Part shown: positions 8,323 to 16,083 of the stretch, one piece after another
Position numbering within the stretch: the stretch's first letter is position 1
How the letters are laid out: every line of letters begins with the position of its first letter
Assembly: GCF_907177275.1 (NCBI RefSeq)
Contig: NZ_CAJSLV010000044.1
Span: 1 to 64,000, forward strand
Direction of reading: 5' to 3'
DNA from: Actinacidiphila cocklensis
GTDB taxonomy: Bacteria; Actinomycetota; Actinomycetes; Streptomycetales; Streptomycetaceae
DNA length: 64,000 bases
Notes under the pieces: generated by a model
What the model saw: only the letters and a program-made list of their open reading frames with translations
What the model was told of the DNA's origin: nothing
The model's database searches: none
Program-made: the position numbers and the translations under genes

Positions 8323-9546
8323 ATGACGACGACAGCACGCACGGCGGCGGACCGGGCACCCGCGCACCGCGGGGAGCCGGACACCGCCGCCGAGATCCTG
8401 GCCCGGGCCAAGGCCCTGGCCCCGGTGCTGCGGGAGCGGGCCGACGAGATCGAGAAGAACCGCAAGCTGCCGGCCGACGTGGTGGAACTGCTGCGCGGCA
8501 CCGGCGTGTTCCGGATGGGCTCGGGCCGCGAGTGGGGCGGCCCCGAGCTGACCTCCATGGACCAGACGCGGGTGGTGGAGGCGCTGGCGTACGGCGACGC
8601 GTCGGCCGCCTGGTGCGGTGCGATCGGCTCGCTGACCGGGCCGATCACCAGCTTCCTGGACGCCGACGTCGTCAAGGAGGTCTACCCGCGGCAGGACATG
8701 GTCACCGCGGGGGTGCTCGCGCCCGCGGGGCACGCCGAGCGGGTGCCCGGCGGCTTCCGGCTGACGGGCAGGTGGTCCTTCGGCAGCGGCATCGACCACA
8801 GCGACTGGGTGACCTCGGGGGCGTTCGTCTTCGAGGACAGCAGGCCCTACGCCAGCCCCGACGGCAGCAACCCGCACGAGTCGCGGCAGTTCCTGGTCCC
8901 CCGCGAGCAGGTCGAGCTGATCGACAACTGGCACACCACCGGACTGTGCGGCACCGGCAGTTGCGACTACACGGTCACCGACGTCTTCGTGCCGGAGAAC
9001 CACACGTACACCTTCTACGAGCCGCGCGGCCGGCTCAGCCCGCTCTCGACGCCCGACGCCTTCATGCGGATGCTCTGCGGGGTGGCGCTCGGGGTGTCGA
9101 GGGCCGCGCTGGACCACGTACGGGAGATCGCCGCCACCCGGGTCGACCGGATGACCGGCACCGCCTGGTCCGACAGCTTCCGGGTGCAGGTCGCGCTCGC
9201 CGAGTGCGAGGCCGACTTCAACGCCACCCGCAACGGCGTCTACGGCGGGATGACCCGGCTGTGGGAGGTGCTGGAGGCCGGCGGCGAGCCGACCCCCGAG
9301 GAGCGCGCCGCCTCGCCGCTGTCCTGGCTGCACGCCTACCGCAGCGCCCGCTCCATCGTGCTGCGGCTCTACGACCTGCTGCAGACCTGGTCGATCAACC
9401 GGTCCTCGCCCATGGACCGCTGGCTGCGCGACACCACGACCATGTGCCAGAACCTCCCGGCGCAGGACATCGTCCTGGAGTCGGTCGGCGCGTATCTGCT
9501 CGGCGGGACCCCCAAGTTCCGGATCAGCCTCGGCATCACCACATGA
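8323..9546 (+). CDS. Acyl-CoA-dehydrogenase-fold flavoprotein 1 (HsaA/DszC-like)
   Basis: A 407-residue protein of the group D flavin monooxygenase/acyl-CoA dehydrogenase fold. It shows the early LPADVVELLRGTGVFRM region, GDASAAWC, the GRWSFGSGIDH flavin-contact stretch and a late arginine-rich helix. It is closely related along its whole length to the next gene, so the two arose by tandem duplication. Members hydroxylate or dehydrogenate substrates with FMNH2 or FAD. Here oxidation of the hydrazine nitrogen or the adjacent carbon is a reasonable inference, without proof. It follows ligase 2 by 37 nt in unit B. No separate flavin reductase is visible in the window. Confidence 0.8.
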   Translation: MTTTARTAADRAPAHRGEPDTAAEILARAKALAPVLRERADEIEKNRKLPADVVELLRGTGVFRMGSGREWGGPELTSMDQTRVVEALAYGDASAAWCGAIGSLTGPITSFLDADVVKEVYPRQDMVTAGVLAPAGHAERVPGGFRLTGRWSFGSGIDHSDWVTSGAFVFEDSRPYASPDGSNPHESRQFLVPREQVELIDNWHTTGLCGTGSCDYTVTDVFVPENHTYTFYEPRGRLSPLSTPDAFMRMLCGVALGVSRAALDHVREIAATRVDRMTGTAWSDSFRVQVALAECEADFNATRNGVYGGMTRLWEVLEAGGEPTPEERAASPLSWLHAYRSARSIVLRLYDLLQTWSINRSSPMDRWLRDTTTMCQNLPAQDIVLESVGAYLLGGTPKFRISLGITT

Positions 9547-9581
9547 GGCGTACAGGCCCTGGGGCCGAGTGAGGAATCCGC

Positions 9582-10811
9582 ATGACCAACGAGCTGAGGG
9601 GCGAGGACATGACGTTGACCACGCAGGCGGAGGCGCCCGCCGCCGCGGCCGAGACCCTGGCGCGGGCCAGGGCGCTGGCCCCGGTGCTGCGGGAGCGGGC
9701 CGCGGAGATCGAGCAGAACCGCAAGCTGCCGGCCGACGTGGTGGAACTGCTGCGCGGCACCGGCGTGTTCCGGATGTGCTGGGGCCGCGAGTGGGGCGGC
9801 CTTGAGCTGACCTCGGTCGAGCAGACCCGGGTCGTCGAGGCGCTGGCGTACGGGGACGCGTCGGCGGCCTGGTGCGCGGTGATCGGCGCGAACACCGGGA
9901 TCTACAGCAACTTCATCGACCAGGCCGCCGCCAAGGAGATGTTCCCGCACCCCGACATGATCACCGCCGGGCTGCTGCAGCCGTCGGGCCGGGCCGAGCG
10001 GGTGCCCGGCGGCTACCGGCTCACCGGGCGCTGGCCGTTCGGCAGCGGCATCGACCACGCCGACTGGGTGACCTCGGGCGGCTTCGTCTTCGAGGACGGC
10101 AGGCCCTACGCCAGCCCCGACGGCAGCAACCCGCACGAGTCGCGGCAGTTCATGGTGCCGCGCGGGCAGGTCGAGCTGGTCGACAACTGGCACACCACGG
10201 GGCTGTGCGGCAGCGGCAGCTGCGACTACACGATCACCGACGTCTTCGTCCCCGAGGAGCACACGTACTCCTTCGGCGTCGTCCACGGCCGGCCCTCGCC
10301 GCTCGCCCAGCCCGACGCCTTCACCCGGGCCATGTGCGGGGTGCCGCTCGGGGTGGCGCGGGCGGCGCTGGACCACGCGCGCTCCCTCGCCACCGGCCGG
10401 TTCGACCGGATGACCGGCACCGCCTGGTCCGACAGCTTCCGCGTGCAGGTCGCGCTCGCCGAGTGCGAGGCCGACTTCAACGCCACCCGCAACGGCGTCT
10501 ACGGCAGCATGTCCCGCCAGTGGGAGGTGCTGGAGGCCGGCGGCACCCTGGACGGCCTCACCCCCGACGAGCGCGCCGCCTCCCCGCTGTCCTGGCTGCA
10601 CGCCTTCCGCACCTCGCGCTCGATCGTCAACCGGCTCTACGACCTGCTGCAGACCTGGTCGATCAACCGGTCCTCGCCCATGGACCGCTGGCTGCGCGAC
10701 ACCACGACCATGTGTCAGCACCTCATCGCCCAGGACCGCATCCTCCAGTCGGCCGGCGCCTACCTGGTCGGCGGAAAGCCGGAGTTCGGCATCAGCCTCG
10801 GCATCGTCTAG
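9582..10811 (+). CDS. Acyl-CoA-dehydrogenase-fold flavoprotein 2, tandem paralogue
   Basis: A 409-residue paralogue of the preceding gene. Long identical blocks include the ERVPGG..LTGRW..FGSGID region and the LLQTWSINRSSPMDRWLRD helix. Visible differences include CWGREWGG for GSGREWGG and altered residues around EEHTYSFGVVHG. That suggests a second substrate or a hetero-oligomer. ATG 9582 follows GAGGA; ATG 9609, after GAGGGGCGAGGAC, aligns better with the paralogue's N-terminus and may be the true start. It ends unit B or reads on into the radical SAM gene. Confidence 0.8.
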   Translation: MTNELRGEDMTLTTQAEAPAAAAETLARARALAPVLRERAAEIEQNRKLPADVVELLRGTGVFRMCWGREWGGLELTSVEQTRVVEALAYGDASAAWCAVIGANTGIYSNFIDQAAAKEMFPHPDMITAGLLQPSGRAERVPGGYRLTGRWPFGSGIDHADWVTSGGFVFEDGRPYASPDGSNPHESRQFMVPRGQVELVDNWHTTGLCGSGSCDYTITDVFVPEEHTYSFGVVHGRPSPLAQPDAFTRAMCGVPLGVARAALDHARSLATGRFDRMTGTAWSDSFRVQVALAECEADFNATRNGVYGSMSRQWEVLEAGGTLDGLTPDERAASPLSWLHAFRTSRSIVNRLYDLLQTWSINRSSPMDRWLRDTTTMCQHLIAQDRILQSAGAYLVGGKPEFGISLGIV

Positions 10812-11030
10812 CCGGGCACCGCCCAGCCGGGTCCGGCCCGGTCCCGCCCTTCGCCCCACGACCCGGCCGGCCCGCCCGCGCACGCACGCACGCACGCCGG
10901 GGACCGCGTACGCGCACGTACGCCCCCACCACCACACCTGATTCGCCGTCGCCGCGCGCCCGCCTGCCCGCACGTACGCAGGCGCCGCGGCGCTCGTCCG
11001 CCTGCGCGCAGGCCACGGGGAGGAGACCCG
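10812..11030. repeat. Intergenic stretch with CACG microsatellite and GCACGTACGC pair
   Basis: The 219-nt gap before the radical SAM gene contains four tandem CACG units (10881-10897 region) and two copies of the palindrome-containing decamer GCACGTACGC at 10914-10923 and 10970-10979, 56 nt apart. A strong GGGGAGGAG ribosome site precedes ATG 11031. It may hold a separate promoter for the radical SAM gene, but no TTCCC/GGGAA array is present. Confidence 0.5.
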
Positions 11031-12752
11031 ATGAGCAGAGGACTTGTGCTTCTTGTCAACCCCAACAAGGTGCACCCGCCGATCGCGCCCTACGCGCTCG
11101 ACGTGCTCACCACCTCGTTGGAGGCCGCCGACTTCGAGGTCGAGGTACTGGACCTCACCTTCCACCGGGAGGACTGGAAGTCCTGCCTGGCCGAGTACTT
11201 CGCCGAGCGCGACCCGATGCTCGTCGGTGTCACCGTCCGCAACACCGACACCGTCTACGCCTTCGAGCAGCGCCCGTTCGTCGGCGAGCACAAGGAGATC
11301 ATCACCGAGATCAAACGCCTCACCGGCGCACCCGTCGTGGCCGGCGGCATCGGCTTCTCGACGATGCCCTTCGCCCTGGTCGACTACTTCGGCATCGACT
11401 ACGGCGTGAAGGGGCCGGGCGAGCGGATCATCTGCGACCTGGCCGACGCGCTGCTCACCGGCCGCGACCCCGGCACCGTACCGGGGCTGCTGCGCAACAC
11501 CGGCGCGGGTGTCACCAGGGTCCCGCCGGCGGTGCTGACCGCGCGGCACGGGCAGGCGCTGCTCCCCTCGCCCACCGGGGAGTTCGAGCCCCGGGTGTGG
11601 CAGGTGGACGGCACGGCGAGCTACGTCCGCAGGTCGGGCGAGGCGCTGAAGGTCGACAACCTGAAGTACTACCGGCGCGGCGGGCTCGGCAGCATCCTCA
11701 CCAAGAACGGCTGCACCTACCGCTGCTCGCACTGCGTGGAGCCGGACGCCAAGGGCACCTCCTTCGGGCAGCGGGCGGTGACCGCGGTGGTCGACGAGAT
11801 GGAGTCGCTGGCCGCGCAGGGGATCCTCGACCAGCACACCACCGACAGCGAGTTCAACCTGTCGGTGGCGCACGCCAAGAACGTGCTGCGGGAGATCGTC
11901 CGCCGCCGGCACGCCGACCCCGCCGGGCCGCTGGCGGACCTGCGGCTGTGGGTCTACTGCCAGCCCAGCCCCTTCGACGAGGAGTTCGCCGAGCTGCTGG
12001 CCGCGGCCGGCTGCTGCGGGGTGAACGTCGGCTCCGACCACGTCAGGCCGGAGATGCTGACCGGCTGGAAGGTCACGGAGAAGGGCACCACCTACTACGA
12101 CTTCGCCGACACCGAGCGGCTGGTGCGGCTGTGCTCGCAGCACGGCATCCTCACCATGGTCGAGGCGCTGTTCGGCATGCCGGGCGAGACCCCGCAGACC
12201 ATGCGCGCCTGCGTCGAGGCCTTCATGAGGCTGGACGCCACCGTGACCGGCTTCTCGCTGGGCCTGCGGCTGTTCCCCTACACGCCGATGGGCATCGCGA
12301 TGGCCGCCGAGTGCGACGGGGTCCGCACCGTGCCGGGACTGCAGTCCAACACCGCCAGCGGGCCGATCGTGCTCAAACCGCTGGCGAAGTGCTCGGGGCC
12401 GATCGAGTACGAGCGGCAGTTCATGTTCGACGAGCACGGCGACTTCCGGCTCGTGTGCTACTTCTCCCCCGGCCTGCCCGCCGACCCCACCGCCGCCGGC
12501 GACCCCTCGGCCCGCTGGGGACCGTCCGTCGACCTGCTGTGGGACATGGTCGACCCCGCCGACCACCACCGGGTGATGCTGCCGACCCTGACCGGCTCCA
12601 GCAGCTACGACAACAACTACGCCGACAACCCCTTCCTCACCGGCCTGGCCGGCCTCGGCTACACCGGCGCCTTCTGGTCGCACTGGCGCGAGCGCGAGGA
12701 GATCATGCGCCGGGTGAAGGACGGCGGCATCACCGAGCACGCCGAGGTGTAG
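11031..12752 (+). CDS. B12-binding radical SAM protein
   Basis: A 573-residue protein. The N-terminus (residues 1-140) resembles the cobalamin-binding Rossmann domain seen before many radical SAM cores (LLVNPNK, then GITVRNTD-like and GGIGFSTMP segments). The CX3CX2C cluster motif (C228, C232, C235) binds the 4Fe-4S used to cleave S-adenosylmethionine. Such enzymes most often methylate unreactive carbon or phosphorus, but ring formation and other reactions are known. The reaction here is unknown. It lies between unit B and the regulator gene on the same strand, with its own ribosome site. Confidence 0.82.
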   Translation: MSRGLVLLVNPNKVHPPIAPYALDVLTTSLEAADFEVEVLDLTFHREDWKSCLAEYFAERDPMLVGVTVRNTDTVYAFEQRPFVGEHKEIITEIKRLTGAPVVAGGIGFSTMPFALVDYFGIDYGVKGPGERIICDLADALLTGRDPGTVPGLLRNTGAGVTRVPPAVLTARHGQALLPSPTGEFEPRVWQVDGTASYVRRSGEALKVDNLKYYRRGGLGSILTKNGCTYRCSHCVEPDAKGTSFGQRAVTAVVDEMESLAAQGILDQHTTDSEFNLSVAHAKNVLREIVRRRHADPAGPLADLRLWVYCQPSPFDEEFAELLAAAGCCGVNVGSDHVRPEMLTGWKVTEKGTTYYDFADTERLVRLCSQHGILTMVEALFGMPGETPQTMRACVEAFMRLDATVTGFSLGLRLFPYTPMGIAMAAECDGVRTVPGLQSNTASGPIVLKPLAKCSGPIEYERQFMFDEHGDFRLVCYFSPGLPADPTAAGDPSARWGPSVDLLWDMVDPADHHRVMLPTLTGSSSYDNNYADNPFLTGLAGLGYTGAFWSHWREREEIMRRVKDGGITEHAEV

Positions 12753-12813
12753 CCCGGCAGGTAATGGGGCCGCGCATATTCTCCGGAACACATACGATTG
12801 AATTCCCGACCGC

Positions 12814-12864
12814 CCGCGATACGCCCGACGGCCCGTCCCATTCATGCCGTACGGCGTATCGCGG
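12814..12864 (+). promoter_or_regulatory. 12-bp inverted repeat before the LuxR-type regulator gene
   Basis: CCGCGATACGCC (12814-12825) and its exact reverse complement GGCGTATCGCGG (12853-12864) are separated by 27 nt. The spacer itself contains most of GCCGTACGGC, a short palindrome. The repeat lies 61 nt after the radical SAM stop and 108 nt before the regulator start. It could be a transcription terminator with a large loop or an operator for the regulator gene; there is no U tract. Confidence 0.55.
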
Positions 12865-12972
12865 AGCATCCGTGACGCCCTTGCGGTCCGCTGTTTCCTG
12901 CCCCATCCTGGTAGCGCTCGACCGGTTCGACCAGGAACAGCACGTTGGGGGAAATCCATTTTAGAGGGGCAA

Positions 12973-13737
12973 ATGAGCCAGCAGGAAAACACCAAGAGAT
13001 TACATTGGCAACTCCCGTCCCAGGGGGATGTCCGGCGGGACGATTCGGGCCACCGGCCCGAGGGGGAAGGCCCGCCCGCACCACGTGCTCCTGCACCGCT
13101 CACCGTCCTGCTCGCCGACGCCCAGCCGGCGATCCGGCACGGCGTCAGATCCGTGCTGGAGCGCTCGGGCGGCATCTCGGTGGTCGGCGAGGCCGCCACG
13201 GCCGACGAGGTGCTCGCCGAGACCTCGCGCTGCCGGCCCGACGTCCTGGTGGTCGACCCGCTCATGGACGAGCCGACAGGCATGCAGGTCATCAGCCGGG
13301 TGTTACGGATGACGCCGGACACCGGCGTCCTGGTCTTCAGCTCGGTCGACGACGACAAGGCGATCACCTCGGCGCTGCACGCCGGCGCCCGCGGCTATCT
13401 GATCAAGCGGGCCAGCGCGGACCAGATCCTGCGCGGCATCCACGCCGTCGCCGCCGGCGAGGCCATCGTGGACCGCTCGATAGCCGACCGGCTCAGCGCC
13501 CTCATCCGCCCCGCCACCGGGCAGTATTACTACCCGTTCCCGCAGCTCACGAACAGGGAGCGGGACGTCCTGGACCGCATCGCGGCAGGCAAGTCCAACT
13601 CGGCCATTGCCCGGGAACTCGCGCTCGCTTCCAAGACCATCAGCAATCGGGTCTCCGCGATCTTCGGCAAGCTCGGTGTCGCCGATCGCGCACAAGCGAT
13701 TGTATTAGCCAGGGATGCGGGCCTGGGACATGGCTGA
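12973..13737 (+). CDS. NarL/LuxR-family response regulator, likely pathway-specific
   Basis: A 254-residue regulator with a 40-residue variable N-terminus, a receiver domain (about 42-165) and a C-terminal LuxR helix-turn-helix (LTNRERDVLDRIAAGKSNSAIARELALASKTISNRVS). The receiver keeps the phospho-acceptor position (VVDPLMD) and the lysine (GYLIKRAS). The usual acidic pair near its start is ADA instead of ADD, so Mg2+ binding may be altered. No histidine kinase gene lies nearby. ATG 12973 follows AGAGGGG; the longer open frame upstream is not needed. It is the best candidate to bind the three tandem palindromic promoters, but that is inference. Confidence 0.82.
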   Translation: MSQQENTKRLHWQLPSQGDVRRDDSGHRPEGEGPPAPRAPAPLTVLLADAQPAIRHGVRSVLERSGGISVVGEAATADEVLAETSRCRPDVLVVDPLMDEPTGMQVISRVLRMTPDTGVLVFSSVDDDKAITSALHAGARGYLIKRASADQILRGIHAVAAGEAIVDRSIADRLSALIRPATGQYYYPFPQLTNRERDVLDRIAAGKSNSAIARELALASKTISNRVSAIFGKLGVADRAQAIVLARDAGLGHG

Positions 13738-13807
13738 ACGCCTTTTCCTGCACCCCGCGCACCCGGAAACCCGCCCGGGTCCCGCATTTCCGCTTCCCCG
13801 CCGCAGA

Positions 13808-13864
13808 TTCCCTTGTGAAAGGGAAGACTTCCCCTGTCGACGGGGAGCCGACGGATTCTAGCCT
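13808..13864 (+). promoter_or_regulatory. Cluster promoter C: tandem TTCCC/GGGAA palindromes plus -10
   Basis: TTCCC(13808-13812)-N8-GGGAA(13821-13825)-N3-TTCCC(13829-13833)-N9-GGGAG(13843-13847)-N11-TAGCCT(13859-13864). Spacing equals promoters A and B exactly; only the last half-site has one change (GGGAG). The cupin start lies 51 nt after the -10 box. Confidence 0.8.
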
Positions 13865-13915
13865 GAAGGCTGTCGCACGGCCACCCAGTCGAAGAAAGCC
13901 GATCGGAGCGGGACG

Positions 13916-14320
13916 TTGACCGACCACGAGCACGCCGACGTGACCATCCGCGCCATGGAGCCGGACCACCTCGAAAGAGCCCACGGACTCGACCTCAGGC
14001 TGCTGTACCCCTGGCCCGGGCTCGACTCGCCCTTCCGCGGCGCCTGGTGCGTGCTGCGCCCCGGCGACGTCTCGGAGCTGCACTCGCACCACGACCGGGA
14101 GATCTTCATCGTCATGTCCGGCCGCGGCACCGTCCTTACGGGCGGCAGCCGGCAGGAGGTCGCGGCCGGCGATCTGGCGTACATCAGGCCCGACGTGGAG
14201 CACAGCGTCGTCAACGAGCACGACGAGGACTTCGCCTACTACGCGATCTGGTGGGACCGGGAGATGTCGGCGGAGTTCCTGGACCGGCAGGAGCAGGCGG
14301 CCGCGGGGCGGGCGTCGTGA
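13916..14320 (+). CDS. Cupin, stand-alone partner of the hydrazine-forming MetRS
   Basis: A 134-residue single-domain cupin with the full metal set: H56, H58 and E62 in the first motif and H96 in the second (RPDVEHSVV). In Spb40 and PyrN a cupin domain fused to the MetRS domain rearranges the N-hydroxylysine ester to form the N-N bond. Here the two halves are separate genes 12 kb apart under matching promoters. The start is TTG 13916 after GGGACG. The stop overlaps the next gene. Metal binding is well supported; the rearrangement role is inferred from the cluster. Confidence 0.83.
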   Translation: MTDHEHADVTIRAMEPDHLERAHGLDLRLLYPWPGLDSPFRGAWCVLRPGDVSELHSHHDREIFIVMSGRGTVLTGGSRQEVAAGDLAYIRPDVEHSVVNEHDEDFAYYAIWWDREMSAEFLDRQEQAAAGRAS

Positions 14321-14640
14321 TCGACTACGACGGGCGGCGCTTCCGCGCACCGGACGGCGACACCGCGACCGAGGCCGTCTACCACCAGCAGGGCGACCTC
14401 GTGTGGGGCGAGGTGGCGGGCGGCGCGGTCCGGCGCGGCTGGACGGCCGGCACCCGCGGCCCCGACGGGACGCTCTCGATGGGCTACACCATCGTCTTCG
14501 CCACCGGCGAGGTGGTCTGCGGGCGCTCGGTGAACACCCCCGAGCTGACCTCGGACGGGCGGGTGCGGCTGCACGAGAGGTGGGAGCGGTACGGGCCGCA
14601 CGCGGCCACCGGCGTCTCCTACATCGAGGAGGTGGCCTGA
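14317..14640 (+). CDS. Small beta-barrel protein (family often annotated N-acetylglutamate synthase)
   Basis: A 107-residue protein with the layout FRAPDGDTATEAVYHQ, then GxxxGxVRRGWTAGTRGPDG, then RSVNTPEL, RLHERW and YIEEV. From memory this matches a family of small lipocalin-like barrels loosely named N-acetylglutamate synthase; I do not trust that name. The GTG start overlaps the cupin stop and the berberine-bridge oxidase gene follows after 2 nt. Tight coupling suggests it binds or isomerises a pathway intermediate, but no catalytic residues can be named. Confidence 0.6.
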   Translation: MIDYDGRRFRAPDGDTATEAVYHQQGDLVWGEVAGGAVRRGWTAGTRGPDGTLSMGYTIVFATGEVVCGRSVNTPELTSDGRVRLHERWERYGPHAATGVSYIEEVA

Positions 14641-14642
14641 GC

Positions 14643-16025
14643 GTGGCAGCGGCGAAGGCCCCCTCGGATTCGGACTGGCACCTGCTGGACAAGAGCGTGG
14701 CCGGGCGCGTGCTGCGGCCCGGCGACGCGCACTTCCGCTCGTCGAGCAGCCCGTTCAACAAGCGCTACGCCGCGGCCGCGCCGGCCGGCGTGCTCGCTGC
14801 GGCCGACGTCCTCGACGTGCGGCGGGCGGTGGAGTGGGCGCGGGAGACGGGCGTGCCGATCGTGCCGCGCGGCGGCGGGCACTCGTACGCCGGCTACTCG
14901 GTCAACTCCGGCCTGGTGGTGGACCTCAGGGCGCTGGGCGAGGTCACCGCGGACGGCTCCACCGGGCTGGTCACCGCCGCGGGCGGCGCGTCGATGGCCG
15001 CCGTCTACGCGGCCCTGGAGCCCGAGCGGATCGCCTTCGCGCTCGGCAACGGCGCCTCGGTGGGCATCGCGGGCCTGACCCTGGGCGGCGGCTCCGCGGC
15101 CACCTCGCGCAGGTTCGGGCTCACCGCGGACGCGCTGGTCGCCACCACCCTGGTGACCGCCGACGGCGAGCTGCTGACCTGCGACGCCGAGCGGAACGCG
15201 GACCTGTTCTGGGCCTGCCGCGGCGGGGGCGGCGGCAACTTCGGCATCAACGTGTCCTTCACCTACCGGGCCTTCCCGGTCTCCGGCGCCGCCACCTGCC
15301 TGCTGCTGTGGGACGGCGCGGACGCCGCCAAGGTCTTCGCGGTGCTCCAGGAGGTCATGCGGCAGGCGCCGCAGGAGTGCTCGATCCGGCTCGGCCTGAG
15401 CACCACCGGCTCCGGCGTCACGGTCTCCGCGGTCGGGATGCACCTGGGGTCCGCGGCCGAACTGCGCGACCTGCTCGACCCGGTGCTCGCGGTGGCCAGG
15501 CCGCTGCGCGAGGACATCGCCGACCGCACCTTCTGGGAGGCCAAGGACTACCTGGCGCACGAGACGTCCGAGGGCGCCTTCGCGGCCCGGACGAACTTCG
15601 CCACCGACCCGCTGCCGCCCGACGCCGTCGAGGAGGTGCTGGCCCGCCTCGGCCGCCGGCCGGGCGGCAGCAACCCCGACGGCGGCGGCTTCGCCCTCTT
15701 CGGCTGGGGCGGCGCGGTCAACGAGGTCGCGCCCGCCGACACCGCCTTCCCGCACCGGCACGCGAACTACCTGGTCAGCATGGACACCTCGTGGGGCGAG
15801 CAGGACGGCCCGGACGCCGAGGCCACGCATGTGCGCTGGCTGACCGGGCTGCGCGAGGCGCTGGCGCCCCACATGGCGGAGGGCGCGTACGTGAACTTCA
15901 CCGACCCGGACCTGGCCGACTGGCGCACCGCCTACTACGGCGCCAACTACCCGCGGCTGGTGGAGATCAAGCGGCGGGTCGACCCCGCGGGGCTCTTCCG
16001 CTTCCCGCAGGCCGTCGGCTCCTGA
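14643..16025 (+). CDS. Berberine-bridge-type FAD-linked oxidase
   Basis: A 460-residue oxidase with the FAD-binding 4 motif RGGGHSYAGYS; H80 is the expected site of covalent 8-alpha-histidyl FAD. The usual second attachment Cys in the GASVGIAGLTLGGG loop is absent, so the flavin is probably singly linked. The C-terminal YYGANYPRLVEIKRRVDP..LFRFPQ signature is typical. Members dehydrogenate or cyclise alcohols, amines and sugars. GTG 14643 is 2 nt after the previous stop. Third and last gene of unit C. Confidence 0.85.
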   Translation: MAAAKAPSDSDWHLLDKSVAGRVLRPGDAHFRSSSSPFNKRYAAAAPAGVLAAADVLDVRRAVEWARETGVPIVPRGGGHSYAGYSVNSGLVVDLRALGEVTADGSTGLVTAAGGASMAAVYAALEPERIAFALGNGASVGIAGLTLGGGSAATSRRFGLTADALVATTLVTADGELLTCDAERNADLFWACRGGGGGNFGINVSFTYRAFPVSGAATCLLLWDGADAAKVFAVLQEVMRQAPQECSIRLGLSTTGSGVTVSAVGMHLGSAAELRDLLDPVLAVARPLREDIADRTFWEAKDYLAHETSEGAFAARTNFATDPLPPDAVEEVLARLGRRPGGSNPDGGGFALFGWGGAVNEVAPADTAFPHRHANYLVSMDTSWGEQDGPDAEATHVRWLTGLREALAPHMAEGAYVNFTDPDLADWRTAYYGANYPRLVEIKRRVDPAGLFRFPQAVGS

Positions 16026-16039
16026 CACCCCGCGGTGGG

Positions 16040-16071
16040 CCCCCGGCAGGACGCGCGTCCCGCCGGGGGCC
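16040..16071. terminator. Bidirectional terminator closing the biosynthetic cluster
   Basis: Perfect 9-bp arms GCCCCCGGC (16040-16048) and GCCGGGGGC (16063-16071); the stem continues inward with GGAC/GTCC. It lies between the convergent oxidase gene and the MauE-like gene and can serve both. Confidence 0.75.
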
Positions 16072-16083
16072 GGGTGCCGGCCG

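Noticed and set aside
9369..13367. A 1,332-residue minus-strand open frame
   Set aside because: A high-GC mirror frame across four well-supported plus-strand genes.
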